From contig JADKCV010000001.1 in NCBI GenBank assembly GCA_016718655.1, forward strand, positions 186,001 through 250,000: 64,000 bases of DNA. The letters are read 5' to 3'. A program made the translations under genes and the position numbers. This stretch comes from Flavobacteriales bacterium (GTDB lineage: Bacteria > Bacteroidota > Bacteroidia > Flavobacteriales_F > PHOS-HE28). How positions within the stretch are numbered: the first letter of the stretch is position 1; the number at the start of each line of letters is the position of its first letter. Positions 53,369 to 61,564 of the stretch are shown one piece after another. The notes under the pieces are model-generated. The model searched no databases, had not been told where the DNA came from, and worked only from the letters and a program-made list of their open reading frames with translations.

Positions 53369-54781
53369 ATGAAGATCGAACAGATCTACACAGGTTGCCT
53401 GGCACAAGGCGCCTATTACATCGAAAGCAATGGCGAAGCGGCGATCATCGATCCGTTGCGCGAGACCCAGCCTTACATGGAGCGCGCGGAGCAGAACGGC
53501 GCCACCATCAAGTACGTGCTCGAGACCCACTTCCACGCGGACTTCGTGAGCGGTCACCTGGACCTGAGCAAAAAGACCGGTGCGCCCATCGTGTATGGAC
53601 CGAACGCGAACCCTTCATTCGAAGCGCATATAGCGAAGGATGGGGAGGAGTTGAAGCTCGGCAAGGTGACCATCAAGGTGCTGCATACGCCCGGGCATAC
53701 CATGGAGAGCACATGTTACTTGCTCATCGATGAGCACGGTAAGCCGCACAGCATCTACACGGGCGACACGCTCTTCATCGGCGATGTGGGCCGTCCTGAC
53801 CTGGCGCAGAAGATGGGTTCGTTGACGCAGGAGGACCTTGCCGGCTTCCTGTACGAGAGCCTGCACAACAAGATCATGCCCCTGCCCGATGATGTCATCG
53901 TGTATCCGGCGCATGGTGCAGGAAGTGCCTGTGGCAAGAACATGAGCAAGGAGACCTTCGATACACTGGGCAACCAGAAGCGGACCAACTACGCGTTGAA
54001 GGCCGCCAGCAAGGAGCAGTTCATACAGGAAGTGACCGATGGCCTGTTGCCGCCACCCGCCTATTTCCCACAGAACGTGGCGCTCAATAAAGGCGTGATA
54101 GCCAGCGTGGATACCGTGAAAGAGAAAGGACTTCGTGCATTGACACCAGACCAGTTCGAGCTCGTCGCGGAAACGGAAGGTGCCTTGGTGTTGGATACCC
54201 GCTCTGCGGAGCTGTTCAAGGACGGCTTCATCCCGCGCAGCATCAACATCGGCATCAAAGGCGATTTCGCTCCCTGGGTGGGTGCGATGATCCCGGACGT
54301 GAAGCATCCGCTCCTGATCGTGACCGACGAAGATGCCGAGGATGAAGTGGTGACCCGTCTTGCCCGTGTGGGCTACGACAATGTGTTCGGTCACCTCCGA
54401 GGTGGTATTGCTGCCTGGAAGAATTCAGGTAAGGAGGTCGACACGATCGAGCGCATCGATGCGACCGAGTTCGCGAAACGTTTCGCTACGAACAAGTTGC
54501 GTGTGGTGGATGTCCGCAAGGATGGCGAATACGTTGCCGAACATGTGGATGGTGCATGGCATGCTTCGCTGCAATTCATCAATCAGGAAATGGCGGCCTT
54601 CAGCAAGGACGAGACCAACTACGTGCATTGCGCAGGCGGGTACCGTAGCATGATCGCAGCGAGCCTCTTGAAATCACGCGGCTACCATAACCTCGTGGAG
54701 ATCCGCGGTGGGTTCAATGCGATCAAGAACACGGATGTGAAGGTGACCGACCACGTCTGTCCTTCGACCCTCAAGAAGTAG
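53369..54781 (+). CDS. CstB-type persulfide dioxygenase-rhodanese fusion
   Basis: The ATG at 53369 gives 470 residues. Residues 1-250 are an MBL-fold persulfide dioxygenase: KYVLETHFHADFVSGHLDL, VLHTPGHTMESTCYLL, IYTGDTLFIGDVGRPDLA and VYPAHGAGSACGKNM. The metal motif is HxHxDF, as in CstB-like proteins, rather than HxHxDH. Two rhodanese domains follow (about 265-350 and 365-465). The second has a catalytic Cys (NYVHCAGGYRSMIAA); the first has none at the equivalent place (LLIVTDEDAEDEV), so it is probably structural. It would oxidise low-molecular-weight persulfides to sulfite and thiosulfate. Central to the sulfur operon. Confidence 0.9.
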   Translation: MKIEQIYTGCLAQGAYYIESNGEAAIIDPLRETQPYMERAEQNGATIKYVLETHFHADFVSGHLDLSKKTGAPIVYGPNANPSFEAHIAKDGEELKLGKVTIKVLHTPGHTMESTCYLLIDEHGKPHSIYTGDTLFIGDVGRPDLAQKMGSLTQEDLAGFLYESLHNKIMPLPDDVIVYPAHGAGSACGKNMSKETFDTLGNQKRTNYALKAASKEQFIQEVTDGLLPPPAYFPQNVALNKGVIASVDTVKEKGLRALTPDQFELVAETEGALVLDTRSAELFKDGFIPRSINIGIKGDFAPWVGAMIPDVKHPLLIVTDEDAEDEVVTRLARVGYDNVFGHLRGGIAAWKNSGKEVDTIERIDATEFAKRFATNKLRVVDVRKDGEYVAEHVDGAWHASLQFINQEMAAFSKDETNYVHCAGGYRSMIAASLLKSRGYHNLVEIRGGFNAIKNTDVKVTDHVCPSTLKK

Positions 54782-54806
54782 TACTGACCCTCCGATCACC
54801 AAACCC

Positions 54807-55370
54807 ATGTTGGAAGCCATCAAACAACCCTGGCCATGGTATGTGGCCGGTGCGCTCATCGGGCTCACTGTCCCCTACCTGTTGCTGGTCGGTAACAAGA
54901 CCTTCGGTATCAGTAGTTCACTGCGCCACTTGTGTGCCGCTTGCATTCCGGGCGATGTGAAGTTCTTCAAGTACGATTGGAAGAAGGAGGTCTGGAACCT
55001 CTTTTTTGTAGGGGGGATCACCGTGGGGGCCTTCATAGCAGGGCACTTCCTCAGCAACCCTGACCCGATCGTACTGGCTGAACCGACCCAGGCCTACTTG
55101 GCCACGAAAGGGATCACGGACACCAGTTCGTTACAACCGTCGGAGATCTTCAGTTGGGAACAGCTCTTCACCTTGCGTGGGTTCATCTTCTTCGTGGTGG
55201 GCGGTTTCCTGGTCGGTTTCGGTACGCGCTATGCGGGCGGATGCACCAGTGGCCATGCGATCATGGGGCTCAGCGCACTGCAATGGCCGAGCTTGGTGGC
55301 CACCATCATGTTCATGATCGGCGGCATCGTGATGACGTGGTTCATCCTACCCTATCTACTCACCCTCTGA
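54807..55370 (+). CDS. YeeE/YedE-family thiosulfate/sulfur transporter, first half
   Basis: A 187-residue membrane protein of the YeeE/YedE (TsuA-like) family. It has about five helices and the conserved cysteine motifs SSSLRHLCAACIPG and GFGTRYAGGCTSGHAIMGLSAL. In TsuA such cysteines guide thiosulfate through the channel. Bacteroidota often carry the transporter as two short genes; the second half follows 11 bases downstream. Uptake of thiosulfate or related sulfur species is inferred from the family and the operon. A stretch FFVGGITVGAFIAGHFLS forms the third helix. Confidence 0.88.
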   Translation: MLEAIKQPWPWYVAGALIGLTVPYLLLVGNKTFGISSSLRHLCAACIPGDVKFFKYDWKKEVWNLFFVGGITVGAFIAGHFLSNPDPIVLAEPTQAYLATKGITDTSSLQPSEIFSWEQLFTLRGFIFFVVGGFLVGFGTRYAGGCTSGHAIMGLSALQWPSLVATIMFMIGGIVMTWFILPYLLTL

Positions 55371-55381
55371 CCGCTTCATCC

Positions 55382-55901
55382 ATGGAGAAGATCATCCAAC
55401 CCCTCCCTGCTGCCAGCGGCACGAACGACCTGGCCACGCGCGAACTGGACGCCATGTGCGTGAACGAAAGCGAACTGAAGCATCCTTGGTGGCACAACCT
55501 GAAGTACAGCGCATGGGGAGTGCTCTTCGGCATCGTCTTCGTGAAAGCGGAGATCATCAGCTGGTTCCGGATCCAGGAGATGTTCCGCTTCGAGAGCTTC
55601 CACATGTACGGGGTGATCGGGACCGCGGTGGTCGTTGGCCTGATCAGTGTGCAACTCGATCAAGCGCTACCACATCCGGACGGTCCATGGGGAAACGGTG
55701 CACATCGCGGACAAGACGTTCAACAAGGGCCAGTTGTATGGCGGTTTGATGTTCGGCCTCGGTTGGGCCATCACGGGAGCTTGTCCCGGTCCGTTGTTCG
55801 CCCAGATCGGCGCGGGCTATTCGGTGGTCATCGTCACCTTCCTCAGCGCATGGATGGGCACCTATGTGTACGGGTTGCTGCGTGAGAAGCTACCCCACTG
55901 A
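55382..55901 (+). pseudogene. YeeE/YedE-family transporter, second half (DUF6691 type), frameshifted
   Basis: From the ATG at 55382 the frame reads through WGVLFGIVFVKAEIISWFRI and HMYGVIGTAVVVGLISVQL, then needs a one-base shift near 55658 (CTCGATC has one base too many) to continue as IKRYHIRTVHGETVHIADK and GLGWAITGACPGPLFAQIG to the stop at 55901. The corrected product is 172 residues and typical of the DUF6691/YedE half with its GACPGP motif. The length of 520 bases is one more than a multiple of three. Because both parts are well conserved, an assembly error is more likely than decay. Confidence 0.82.
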
Positions 55902-55919
55902 TGCCGCACCACCAAGGCC

Positions 55920-57026
55920 ATGCTCATCCCGATCATCATCCTCATCGCCACCTTGCTGGTCCTGGTGGTCGTATACGTTCTGGACGATGCGCTGCGCTTG
56001 ATGAACGAACGGGCAGGTCTGCCTTACGGGAGCGGCATGCGTTGGTCCAAGCGCGTGGTGTGGGCGGTGCTGGTGCTCGTGGTGCTTCAGTTCGTCGTAC
56101 CGCACGACCTGTTCGAACCACCGCCACCCCAACTGGCCACGTACGGCCCGGACAGTCTATGGACCGGTGCGGACACTGCGCGCTTGATCCATTTGGATGA
56201 GGAACAACGCGACCTCGTTCGATATGGTCGGGAGCTGATCGCGAACACATCGGCCTACCTCGGTCCGAAAGGAACGGTGCGCCAGCGCACCAATGGGATG
56301 AACTGCCAGAACTGCCACCTGGACGCAGGGACGCGTCCTTGGGGCAACAACTATGGCGCGGTCTGGAGCACGTACCCGAAATTCCGGGAGCGGAGCGGGG
56401 CCACGGAAAGCGTGGTGAAGCGTATCAACGATTGTTTCGAGCGCAGCCTGAACGGAACAGCACTGGACAGCAACAGCCGTGAGATGCGCGCGCTGGTGGC
56501 ATACATGGAGTGGCTCGGCACGGGCATCAACACGGGTACGAAGCCGAAAGGCTCAGGACTCGCCGAACTTGCTTTCCTCGATCGACCGGCGGATCCAGTG
56601 AAGGGCGAGGCGATCTACACAGCGAAGTGCGAGAGCTGTCACCAGAAGAACGGTGAGGGAGTCTTTTCCACCGATGGCAATACCTACCAGTACCCCCCCT
56701 TGTGGGGAGAGCACAGCTACAACATCGGTGCAGGGTTGTACCGCCTTTCTCGGTTCGCTGGTTACGTGAAGAACAACATGCCACAAGGAGTCACCTGGGA
56801 AAGCCCACAGCTCTCCGATGAAGAGGCCTGGGATGTGGCTGCGTATGTGAACTCGCGGCAGCGGCCCGTGCTGGACCTTTCCAAGGATTGGCCCAACGTG
56901 GCTGGCAAACCGGTGGATCATCCGTTCGGTCCGTTCATCGATTCGCTACCTGAAACACAGCACAAATTCGGTCCTTTCGGTCCTATCGCTGAGATCAAAG
57001 CCGCAGCCAAAAAGAAGAAGACATGA
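55920..57026 (+). CDS. TsdA-like membrane-anchored dihaem cytochrome c
   Basis: A 368-residue protein with two N-terminal membrane helices (about 3-22 and 44-62), then two c-haem sites. The first, NGMNCQNCHLDAGTRPWG, with a downstream Cys in RINDCFERSLNG (39 residues after the haem His), matches thiosulfate dehydrogenase TsdA, where a Cys ligates haem 1. The second is AKCESCHQKNGEG followed by QYPPLWGEHSYNIGAGLYRLS and KNNMPQG, where Met or Lys could be the other ligand. TsdA oxidises thiosulfate to tetrathionate (or the reverse). TsdA proteins are normally soluble or once-anchored, so this layout is unusual. The start of the next gene overlaps by four bases. Confidence 0.85.
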   Translation: MLIPIIILIATLLVLVVVYVLDDALRLMNERAGLPYGSGMRWSKRVVWAVLVLVVLQFVVPHDLFEPPPPQLATYGPDSLWTGADTARLIHLDEEQRDLVRYGRELIANTSAYLGPKGTVRQRTNGMNCQNCHLDAGTRPWGNNYGAVWSTYPKFRERSGATESVVKRINDCFERSLNGTALDSNSREMRALVAYMEWLGTGINTGTKPKGSGLAELAFLDRPADPVKGEAIYTAKCESCHQKNGEGVFSTDGNTYQYPPLWGEHSYNIGAGLYRLSRFAGYVKNNMPQGVTWESPQLSDEEAWDVAAYVNSRQRPVLDLSKDWPNVAGKPVDHPFGPFIDSLPETQHKFGPFGPIAEIKAAAKKKKT

Positions 57027-58810
57027 GTGAGATGCTCCATCCCGAAGGCTGCATGTGCGGTGCACATAGTGAAGAAGTGAATGGTGTCTCGCGCAGGCAG
57101 ATGCTGCGTTCATTGGGGGCGCTCGGCGCCGGTCTCACGCTCGGACCCACCTTGGCCATGGGTGCACTGGGTGATGCACAACGTCGGCACGAACTCGTCG
57201 GCAGTCGTGCTGTCGCGCAAGGCAAGGCGGGGAAGTTCACCATCCTGCACACGAGCGACATCCATGCGCAGCTGCACACGCACGATGAGTTCTTCCTGGA
57301 GAACGGCAAACCCGTCTACAAGAAGCGCGGTGGCTATGGTGTGCTCAAGACGATGATCGATACGCTGCGGAACGAAGATCCCGAGAACACCATCGTCATT
57401 GACGGTGGCGATTGTTTTCAAGGTGGAGGTGTGGCAGCGAAGAGCGAAGGCCGCGCGATCGTGCCGTTGATGAACGCGGTCGGCTACGACCTGATCCTTC
57501 CGGGCAACTGGGAAGTGGTCTACGGCAAGGAGACCATGCTGAAGGACCTCGGCGGGTACCGTGCAGCGAAGATCTGCGCGAACATGTACCATGAGAAGCT
57601 CGCTGACTTCTGCGGTGGAAGCGTGGATCCAAACGCGGACCTGGCCGGGGAGATGATCTTCCAACCCTACTGGACGCGCAACATCGCCGGCATCAAGATC
57701 GGTTTCATCGGGTACAATGACCCGTTGACACCAAAGCGTCAATCGCCGGCTTACAGCTGTGGTATCAAGTTCACCAAGCCGGAGACCAATGTGGCGAAGT
57801 ACATCCGCATCCTGCGCGATTACGAGCAGTGTGCGATGGTGTTCCTCGTCACACACATGGGCCTGGCCCAGCAAGTGGACCTCGCCAACAAACCCGAAGT
57901 GGAAGGCGCTGACCTCATTCTCGGCGCTGATACGCATGAACGCGTGCGTGAACCCATCAAGGGCAAGTACAGCAAGGTGACGGAGCCAGGAGCGTTCGGT
58001 TCGTTCATTGCGCGCCTCGACGTAGTGGTGGAGGATGGCCAGGTGAAGGACAGCCACTACGAACTGCTCGACGTGGACCCGGAGAAGTACCCGGCAGACA
58101 AGCGTATGCTGGCGCTGGTGGAGGAAGTGAGCGCGCCCTACAAGGAGGAGTTGACCAAAGTGGTCGGCAGCACCAAGAACACCTTAGTACGCTACTACGT
58201 GATCGAGAACCCAATGGACAACCTGATCACGGATGCGATCATGTGGAAGCTGAAGCCCGATGTGGCCATCAGCAACGGATTCCGATTCTGCCCGCCCATC
58301 GTGGCCGATGGAAAGACGCCCACGCCGATCACCAATGACCACCTGTGGAGCATGATCCCCGTGGACAGCGACGCCAAGTTCGGCGATGCGACCGGTCAAC
58401 AACTGTGGGATTGGCTGGAGAAGGAACTACACAACGTCTTCGCGAAGGATCCGGCGAAACGCTTTGGCGGCTGGGTGGTGCGTTTCAAAGGCATGACCGC
58501 CAACTTCACCATGCACAATGAAATGGGCAAGCGGGTGAACTGGATCAAGGTGGGCAAGAAGCCCATCGACCTGCAGAAGTCCTACCTGATCGCCGCGTGC
58601 GAGCGCGAAGGGGATCCCGATGACACCCTATGTCGCCTGGAGAAGGTGAAGAACCCGCGCCTCGCGAACGCCACGATGCACAACATCCTACGCGAGTACT
58701 TCGCTGAGTTCTCTCCTGTTGCTCCGAAGGTCGAAGGTCGCATCACGGCCACCGACGCACCGCAGACCTTGCTGAGCCAGTTGGAGGGGTATGACTATGA
58801 GTTCCGGTGA
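57023..58810 (+). CDS. SoxB-like metallophosphoesterase/5'-nucleotidase-family protein with Tat signal
   Basis: A 595-residue protein. A twin-arginine motif (VSRRQMLRSLGALGAGL, RR at 24-25) follows a CMC-containing leader. The metallophosphoesterase domain has D79 and H81 (HTSDIHAQL), D130 (VIDGGDCFQGG), the block GNWEVVYG and His in VTHMGLAQQ and GADTHERV. The C-terminal 5'-nucleotidase domain is at about 375-560. SoxB has GHWEFTYG where nucleotidases have GNHE; here it is GNWE, so the catalytic His is a Trp as in SoxB. SoxB releases sulfate from SoxY-bound thiosulfate. No SoxYZ lies in the window, so the substrate is uncertain. Last gene of the operon; starts inside the cytochrome stop. Confidence 0.82.
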   Translation: MSEMLHPEGCMCGAHSEEVNGVSRRQMLRSLGALGAGLTLGPTLAMGALGDAQRRHELVGSRAVAQGKAGKFTILHTSDIHAQLHTHDEFFLENGKPVYKKRGGYGVLKTMIDTLRNEDPENTIVIDGGDCFQGGGVAAKSEGRAIVPLMNAVGYDLILPGNWEVVYGKETMLKDLGGYRAAKICANMYHEKLADFCGGSVDPNADLAGEMIFQPYWTRNIAGIKIGFIGYNDPLTPKRQSPAYSCGIKFTKPETNVAKYIRILRDYEQCAMVFLVTHMGLAQQVDLANKPEVEGADLILGADTHERVREPIKGKYSKVTEPGAFGSFIARLDVVVEDGQVKDSHYELLDVDPEKYPADKRMLALVEEVSAPYKEELTKVVGSTKNTLVRYYVIENPMDNLITDAIMWKLKPDVAISNGFRFCPPIVADGKTPTPITNDHLWSMIPVDSDAKFGDATGQQLWDWLEKELHNVFAKDPAKRFGGWVVRFKGMTANFTMHNEMGKRVNWIKVGKKPIDLQKSYLIAACEREGDPDDTLCRLEKVKNPRLANATMHNILREYFAEFSPVAPKVEGRITATDAPQTLLSQLEGYDYEFR

Positions 58811-58825
58811 TGTTCCAGCACGATC

Positions 58826-60409
58826 CTACTCCAACACCTTGAACTCCGTGCGTCGGTTCTGTTGGCGCCCCTCTTCCGTATCGTTCGGCGCGATAGGACT
58901 GGTCTCGCCGTAACCCTTGGCCACCAAACGATCCTGGGCGACGCCCTTGTTGGCGAGGTGGGTCACCACGGAGGCTGCGCGGGCATCCGATAACTTCTGA
59001 TTGTAGTCATCGGCGCCTTTGTCGTCGGTATGGCTGCCGAGTTCGATGCGGAGCTTCTCATTGTCCTTCAACAGCTGCACCAATGCATCGAGCTCGGTGG
59101 AGCTCTCTGGACGCAGCGTGGCTTTGTCGAAGTCGTAGAACACGTTGTTGAGCACGATCGACTTGCCCACCTTCACTTTCTTCAATTCGACCACCTTCAC
59201 CACCTCCTTGTAGCTGGCTGTATCCTGCAGATCGAAGTTCTCCGAATGGAAGAGGTAGCCTGGTGCGGAGACGCTGATGCCGTAGTTCTTCCCAGAGGGT
59301 AACGAGAGCAGGAAGTTGCCCGTACTGCTGTTGGATCGCTGTTTGGAGATCGAGACATTCTTCGCGTTATCGGTGATCTCGATATCCCCTTCAACCGGCT
59401 GCTTGGTCTCCTCATCGACCACCTGACCCTTAAGCAAGGTTAGCAAGGGGTCCTGAGCCTTGCGGCCAGGCAGCGGTGTGAATTTCACTTCGTACAGGTC
59501 CTTCTCGCCCATACCACCGCTGCGTTCACTGCTCATGTACGCGGTCTTGCCATCGGCCAGGAAGACGAGGTATAGGTCGTCGCCCGGCGTGTTCAATGGA
59601 GCACCGAGGGGATTCGGCACACTCCAGCCGCTTCCCTCCTGCGCGCTCCGGAAGAGATCATAGCCTCCACTACTACCATGGCCTTTGCTGCTGAAGTAGA
59701 GTGTACGGCCATCGGCATGCAGGAAGATGCCTTGTTCATCCTCCTTCGTATTGATCACCGGCCCCATGTTCTTGAGCGCACCCCAAGTGTCGGACTCACC
59801 ACGCGTCACGTACCAGATATCCTTTCCTCCTTCCCCACCTTCCCGATCGCTCACGAAGTAGATCATGCGGCCGTCAGGTGAGTAGCATGCCGATGATTCG
59901 TGCTCCTCGCTATTGATCGGTTCCGGGAACTCGGTAAGCTCCGACCATTCAGTACCGTTCAGCACGGACTCGAACACGTTGCCGTTACCATCGTTATTGT
60001 CGCGATAGACCAGCATGCGTTGGCCATCGGGAGAAAGGGCTATCGCACTGTTGTTCCTACCGGGCGCGTTCACGGCCGGACCCAGGAGTTTCGGTGCGCC
60101 CCACTTCTTCTTCTTGGGATCGACGGTGACCTCATAGATGTACTCCCTTCCCGCTTTTCCCTTCGCCAATTCTCGTTCAGTGGAAGGCCGGTTGCTCGTG
60201 AACATCATCGTGGACCCGTCCGCGCTGATCACCGGCGCGAAATCGTTGAACGGCGTGTTCAAGGGTGGCATCAATTTCTTGATGGCCACTTTGGCCGTGT
60301 CATTCTTCACCGCAGGTTGACAGAATGCTGGGAAGGCCCAGCATCCGATCAACGCCGCAACCAAACCTCGGATGAAGAAGGAATGTCCGAAGTACCGTGG
60401 ATCAGTCAC
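58826..60409 (-). CDS. OmpA-family protein with PD40 propeller, T9SS-associated
   Basis: A 527-residue outer-membrane-linked protein. After a signal peptide (ending WAFPAFCQ) come PD40 blades (NDFAPVISADGSTMMFTSNRP, SSACYSPDGRMIYFVSDREGG, LHADGRTLYFSSKGHG, FLADGKTAYMSSERSGG). A carboxypeptidase-regulatory-like domain follows (LKGQVVDEETKQPVEGDIEI), and a C-terminal OmpA domain with the peptidoglycan-binding motif IELGSHTDDKGADDYNQKLSDARAASV. This order resembles PorE, which anchors the T9SS to peptidoglycan, though without a visible TPR. It overlaps the PorP/SprF gene by eight bases, a pairing common in T9SS loci. Converges with the soxB-like gene. Confidence 0.88.
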   Translation of the reverse strand: MTDPRYFGHSFFIRGLVAALIGCWAFPAFCQPAVKNDTAKVAIKKLMPPLNTPFNDFAPVISADGSTMMFTSNRPSTERELAKGKAGREYIYEVTVDPKKKKWGAPKLLGPAVNAPGRNNSAIALSPDGQRMLVYRDNNDGNGNVFESVLNGTEWSELTEFPEPINSEEHESSACYSPDGRMIYFVSDREGGEGGKDIWYVTRGESDTWGALKNMGPVINTKEDEQGIFLHADGRTLYFSSKGHGSSGGYDLFRSAQEGSGWSVPNPLGAPLNTPGDDLYLVFLADGKTAYMSSERSGGMGEKDLYEVKFTPLPGRKAQDPLLTLLKGQVVDEETKQPVEGDIEITDNAKNVSISKQRSNSSTGNFLLSLPSGKNYGISVSAPGYLFHSENFDLQDTASYKEVVKVVELKKVKVGKSIVLNNVFYDFDKATLRPESSTELDALVQLLKDNEKLRIELGSHTDDKGADDYNQKLSDARAASVVTHLANKGVAQDRLVAKGYGETSPIAPNDTEEGRQQNRRTEFKVLE

Positions 60410-61442
60410 GCGATTTCGCCTTGTTGGTGAACGGGTTAGGGTTCACAAAACGGATCGCCAATTCAAAGGCGCCCAGACCATTGCTGGCTTGCTTCAAACC
60501 GGATGTGTTCAGGTCGTAGCTAAATCCGAGCGCGAAACGCCCCTGTTCCAGCATGGCCGCGATGGCGATGGCATCCTTGGCGCGGATCACCGGACCCAAG
60601 GAAAGCGCGGAGCCTTTGTTGATCCCAGTGACCTTGGAGGTCGGCGTGAGCACGTACCTGAACATTGCCCCGATCATGAACTCGGAGGACGGACCTTGCT
60701 TTGTGTATTGAAAGCTCGGGACGATCGCCGAATTGCCTTCGCCCAACGAGAAGCGCGCGTTGCCATGTAACACCATCTTCGCGTATAGTTGCTCTTCAGC
60801 CCCAAGGAAGGTATACGATGGCCGTGTCACGTGGAAATAACCGAAACCGATGGTGGCTTGGGTGCTTTGGTTGGTCACCACGTCATTGGCACCCGCTGCG
60901 CTATTGTAGTGCCACGTGCCGCCAAGGCCCAAGTCAGCGAAGGTTATCGACGTAGCAGCGAGCGATTCGCCCGTGGCGAGCGTAGGGTCATAGGCACTGC
61001 CATTGTATTGTTCGCCCCATTGCAAGCCGCTTGGGTCGATGCTGCGCTGCCCGAAGCCGCCGAACAGGCCTGCGCCTATCGTGCTGTTCTGCCCGGTCTT
61101 TATGTGATAGGCCACGCTCAATCCACCTTGCGATGATCTCAGCTTCGCATCGCCCGCATTGTCGCTGAAGAAGTTGACTCCGAAGGCGAGAAACCCGGCC
61201 TTGCCCCGTTTCTGCTTCATCTGCATATCGTAACTGAAAGCCGTGGTCTTGAATGGCGTGGTAACGCTCCCCCACTGGTTGCGGTGCTGCAACACCGCGC
61301 GCAGGTCATGCCCGATCCCCGCCATGGCCGGGCTTTGCAGTAGGGGCTGCATCTGGTACTGCGTGAAGTGGATGTCTTGGGCGGTGGCCCCAGTGGCGAT
61401 CAGCAGACCGGACAGGGACAAGAAGGGTAGCAGTTTACGCAT
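60402..61442 (-). CDS. PorP/SprF-family type IX secretion membrane protein
   Basis: The ATG at 61442 gives 346 residues with a signal peptide (RKLLPFLSLSGLLIATGATAQ). DIHFTQYQMQPLLQSPAMAGI followed by LRAVLQHRNQWGSVTTPFKTTAFSYDMQM is the diagnostic PorP/SprF opening. The remainder is a barrel with strands such as LSVAYHIKTG and RFALGFSYDLNTSGL. PorP/SprF proteins are outer-membrane parts of the T9SS or partners that attach type B cargo to the surface. That would fit the type B-like cargo genes just upstream. An upstream CACCTTTG may be a -7 box. Confidence 0.9.
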   Translation of the reverse strand: MRKLLPFLSLSGLLIATGATAQDIHFTQYQMQPLLQSPAMAGIGHDLRAVLQHRNQWGSVTTPFKTTAFSYDMQMKQKRGKAGFLAFGVNFFSDNAGDAKLRSSQGGLSVAYHIKTGQNSTIGAGLFGGFGQRSIDPSGLQWGEQYNGSAYDPTLATGESLAATSITFADLGLGGTWHYNSAAGANDVVTNQSTQATIGFGYFHVTRPSYTFLGAEEQLYAKMVLHGNARFSLGEGNSAIVPSFQYTKQGPSSEFMIGAMFRYVLTPTSKVTGINKGSALSLGPVIRAKDAIAIAAMLEQGRFALGFSYDLNTSGLKQASNGLGAFELAIRFVNPNPFTNKAKSRD

Positions 61443-61564
61443 GGGGCTGGCGACAGGGTTGGTTTCGGGCAAAGGTGGGTGACCTTCAAGGGTATAACCC
61501 GGAATCCGGAGCGAAGGTTGGGTATGAGGGGAAATTCATGGATGGGGGCTGTTGCTCCTCAGCG

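Noticed and set aside
55154..55885. 243-codon plus-strand frame across the YeeE/YedE pair
   Set aside because: Only its middle part is the true frame of the second YeeE half. The beginning overlaps the first half out of frame and the end follows a frameshift.
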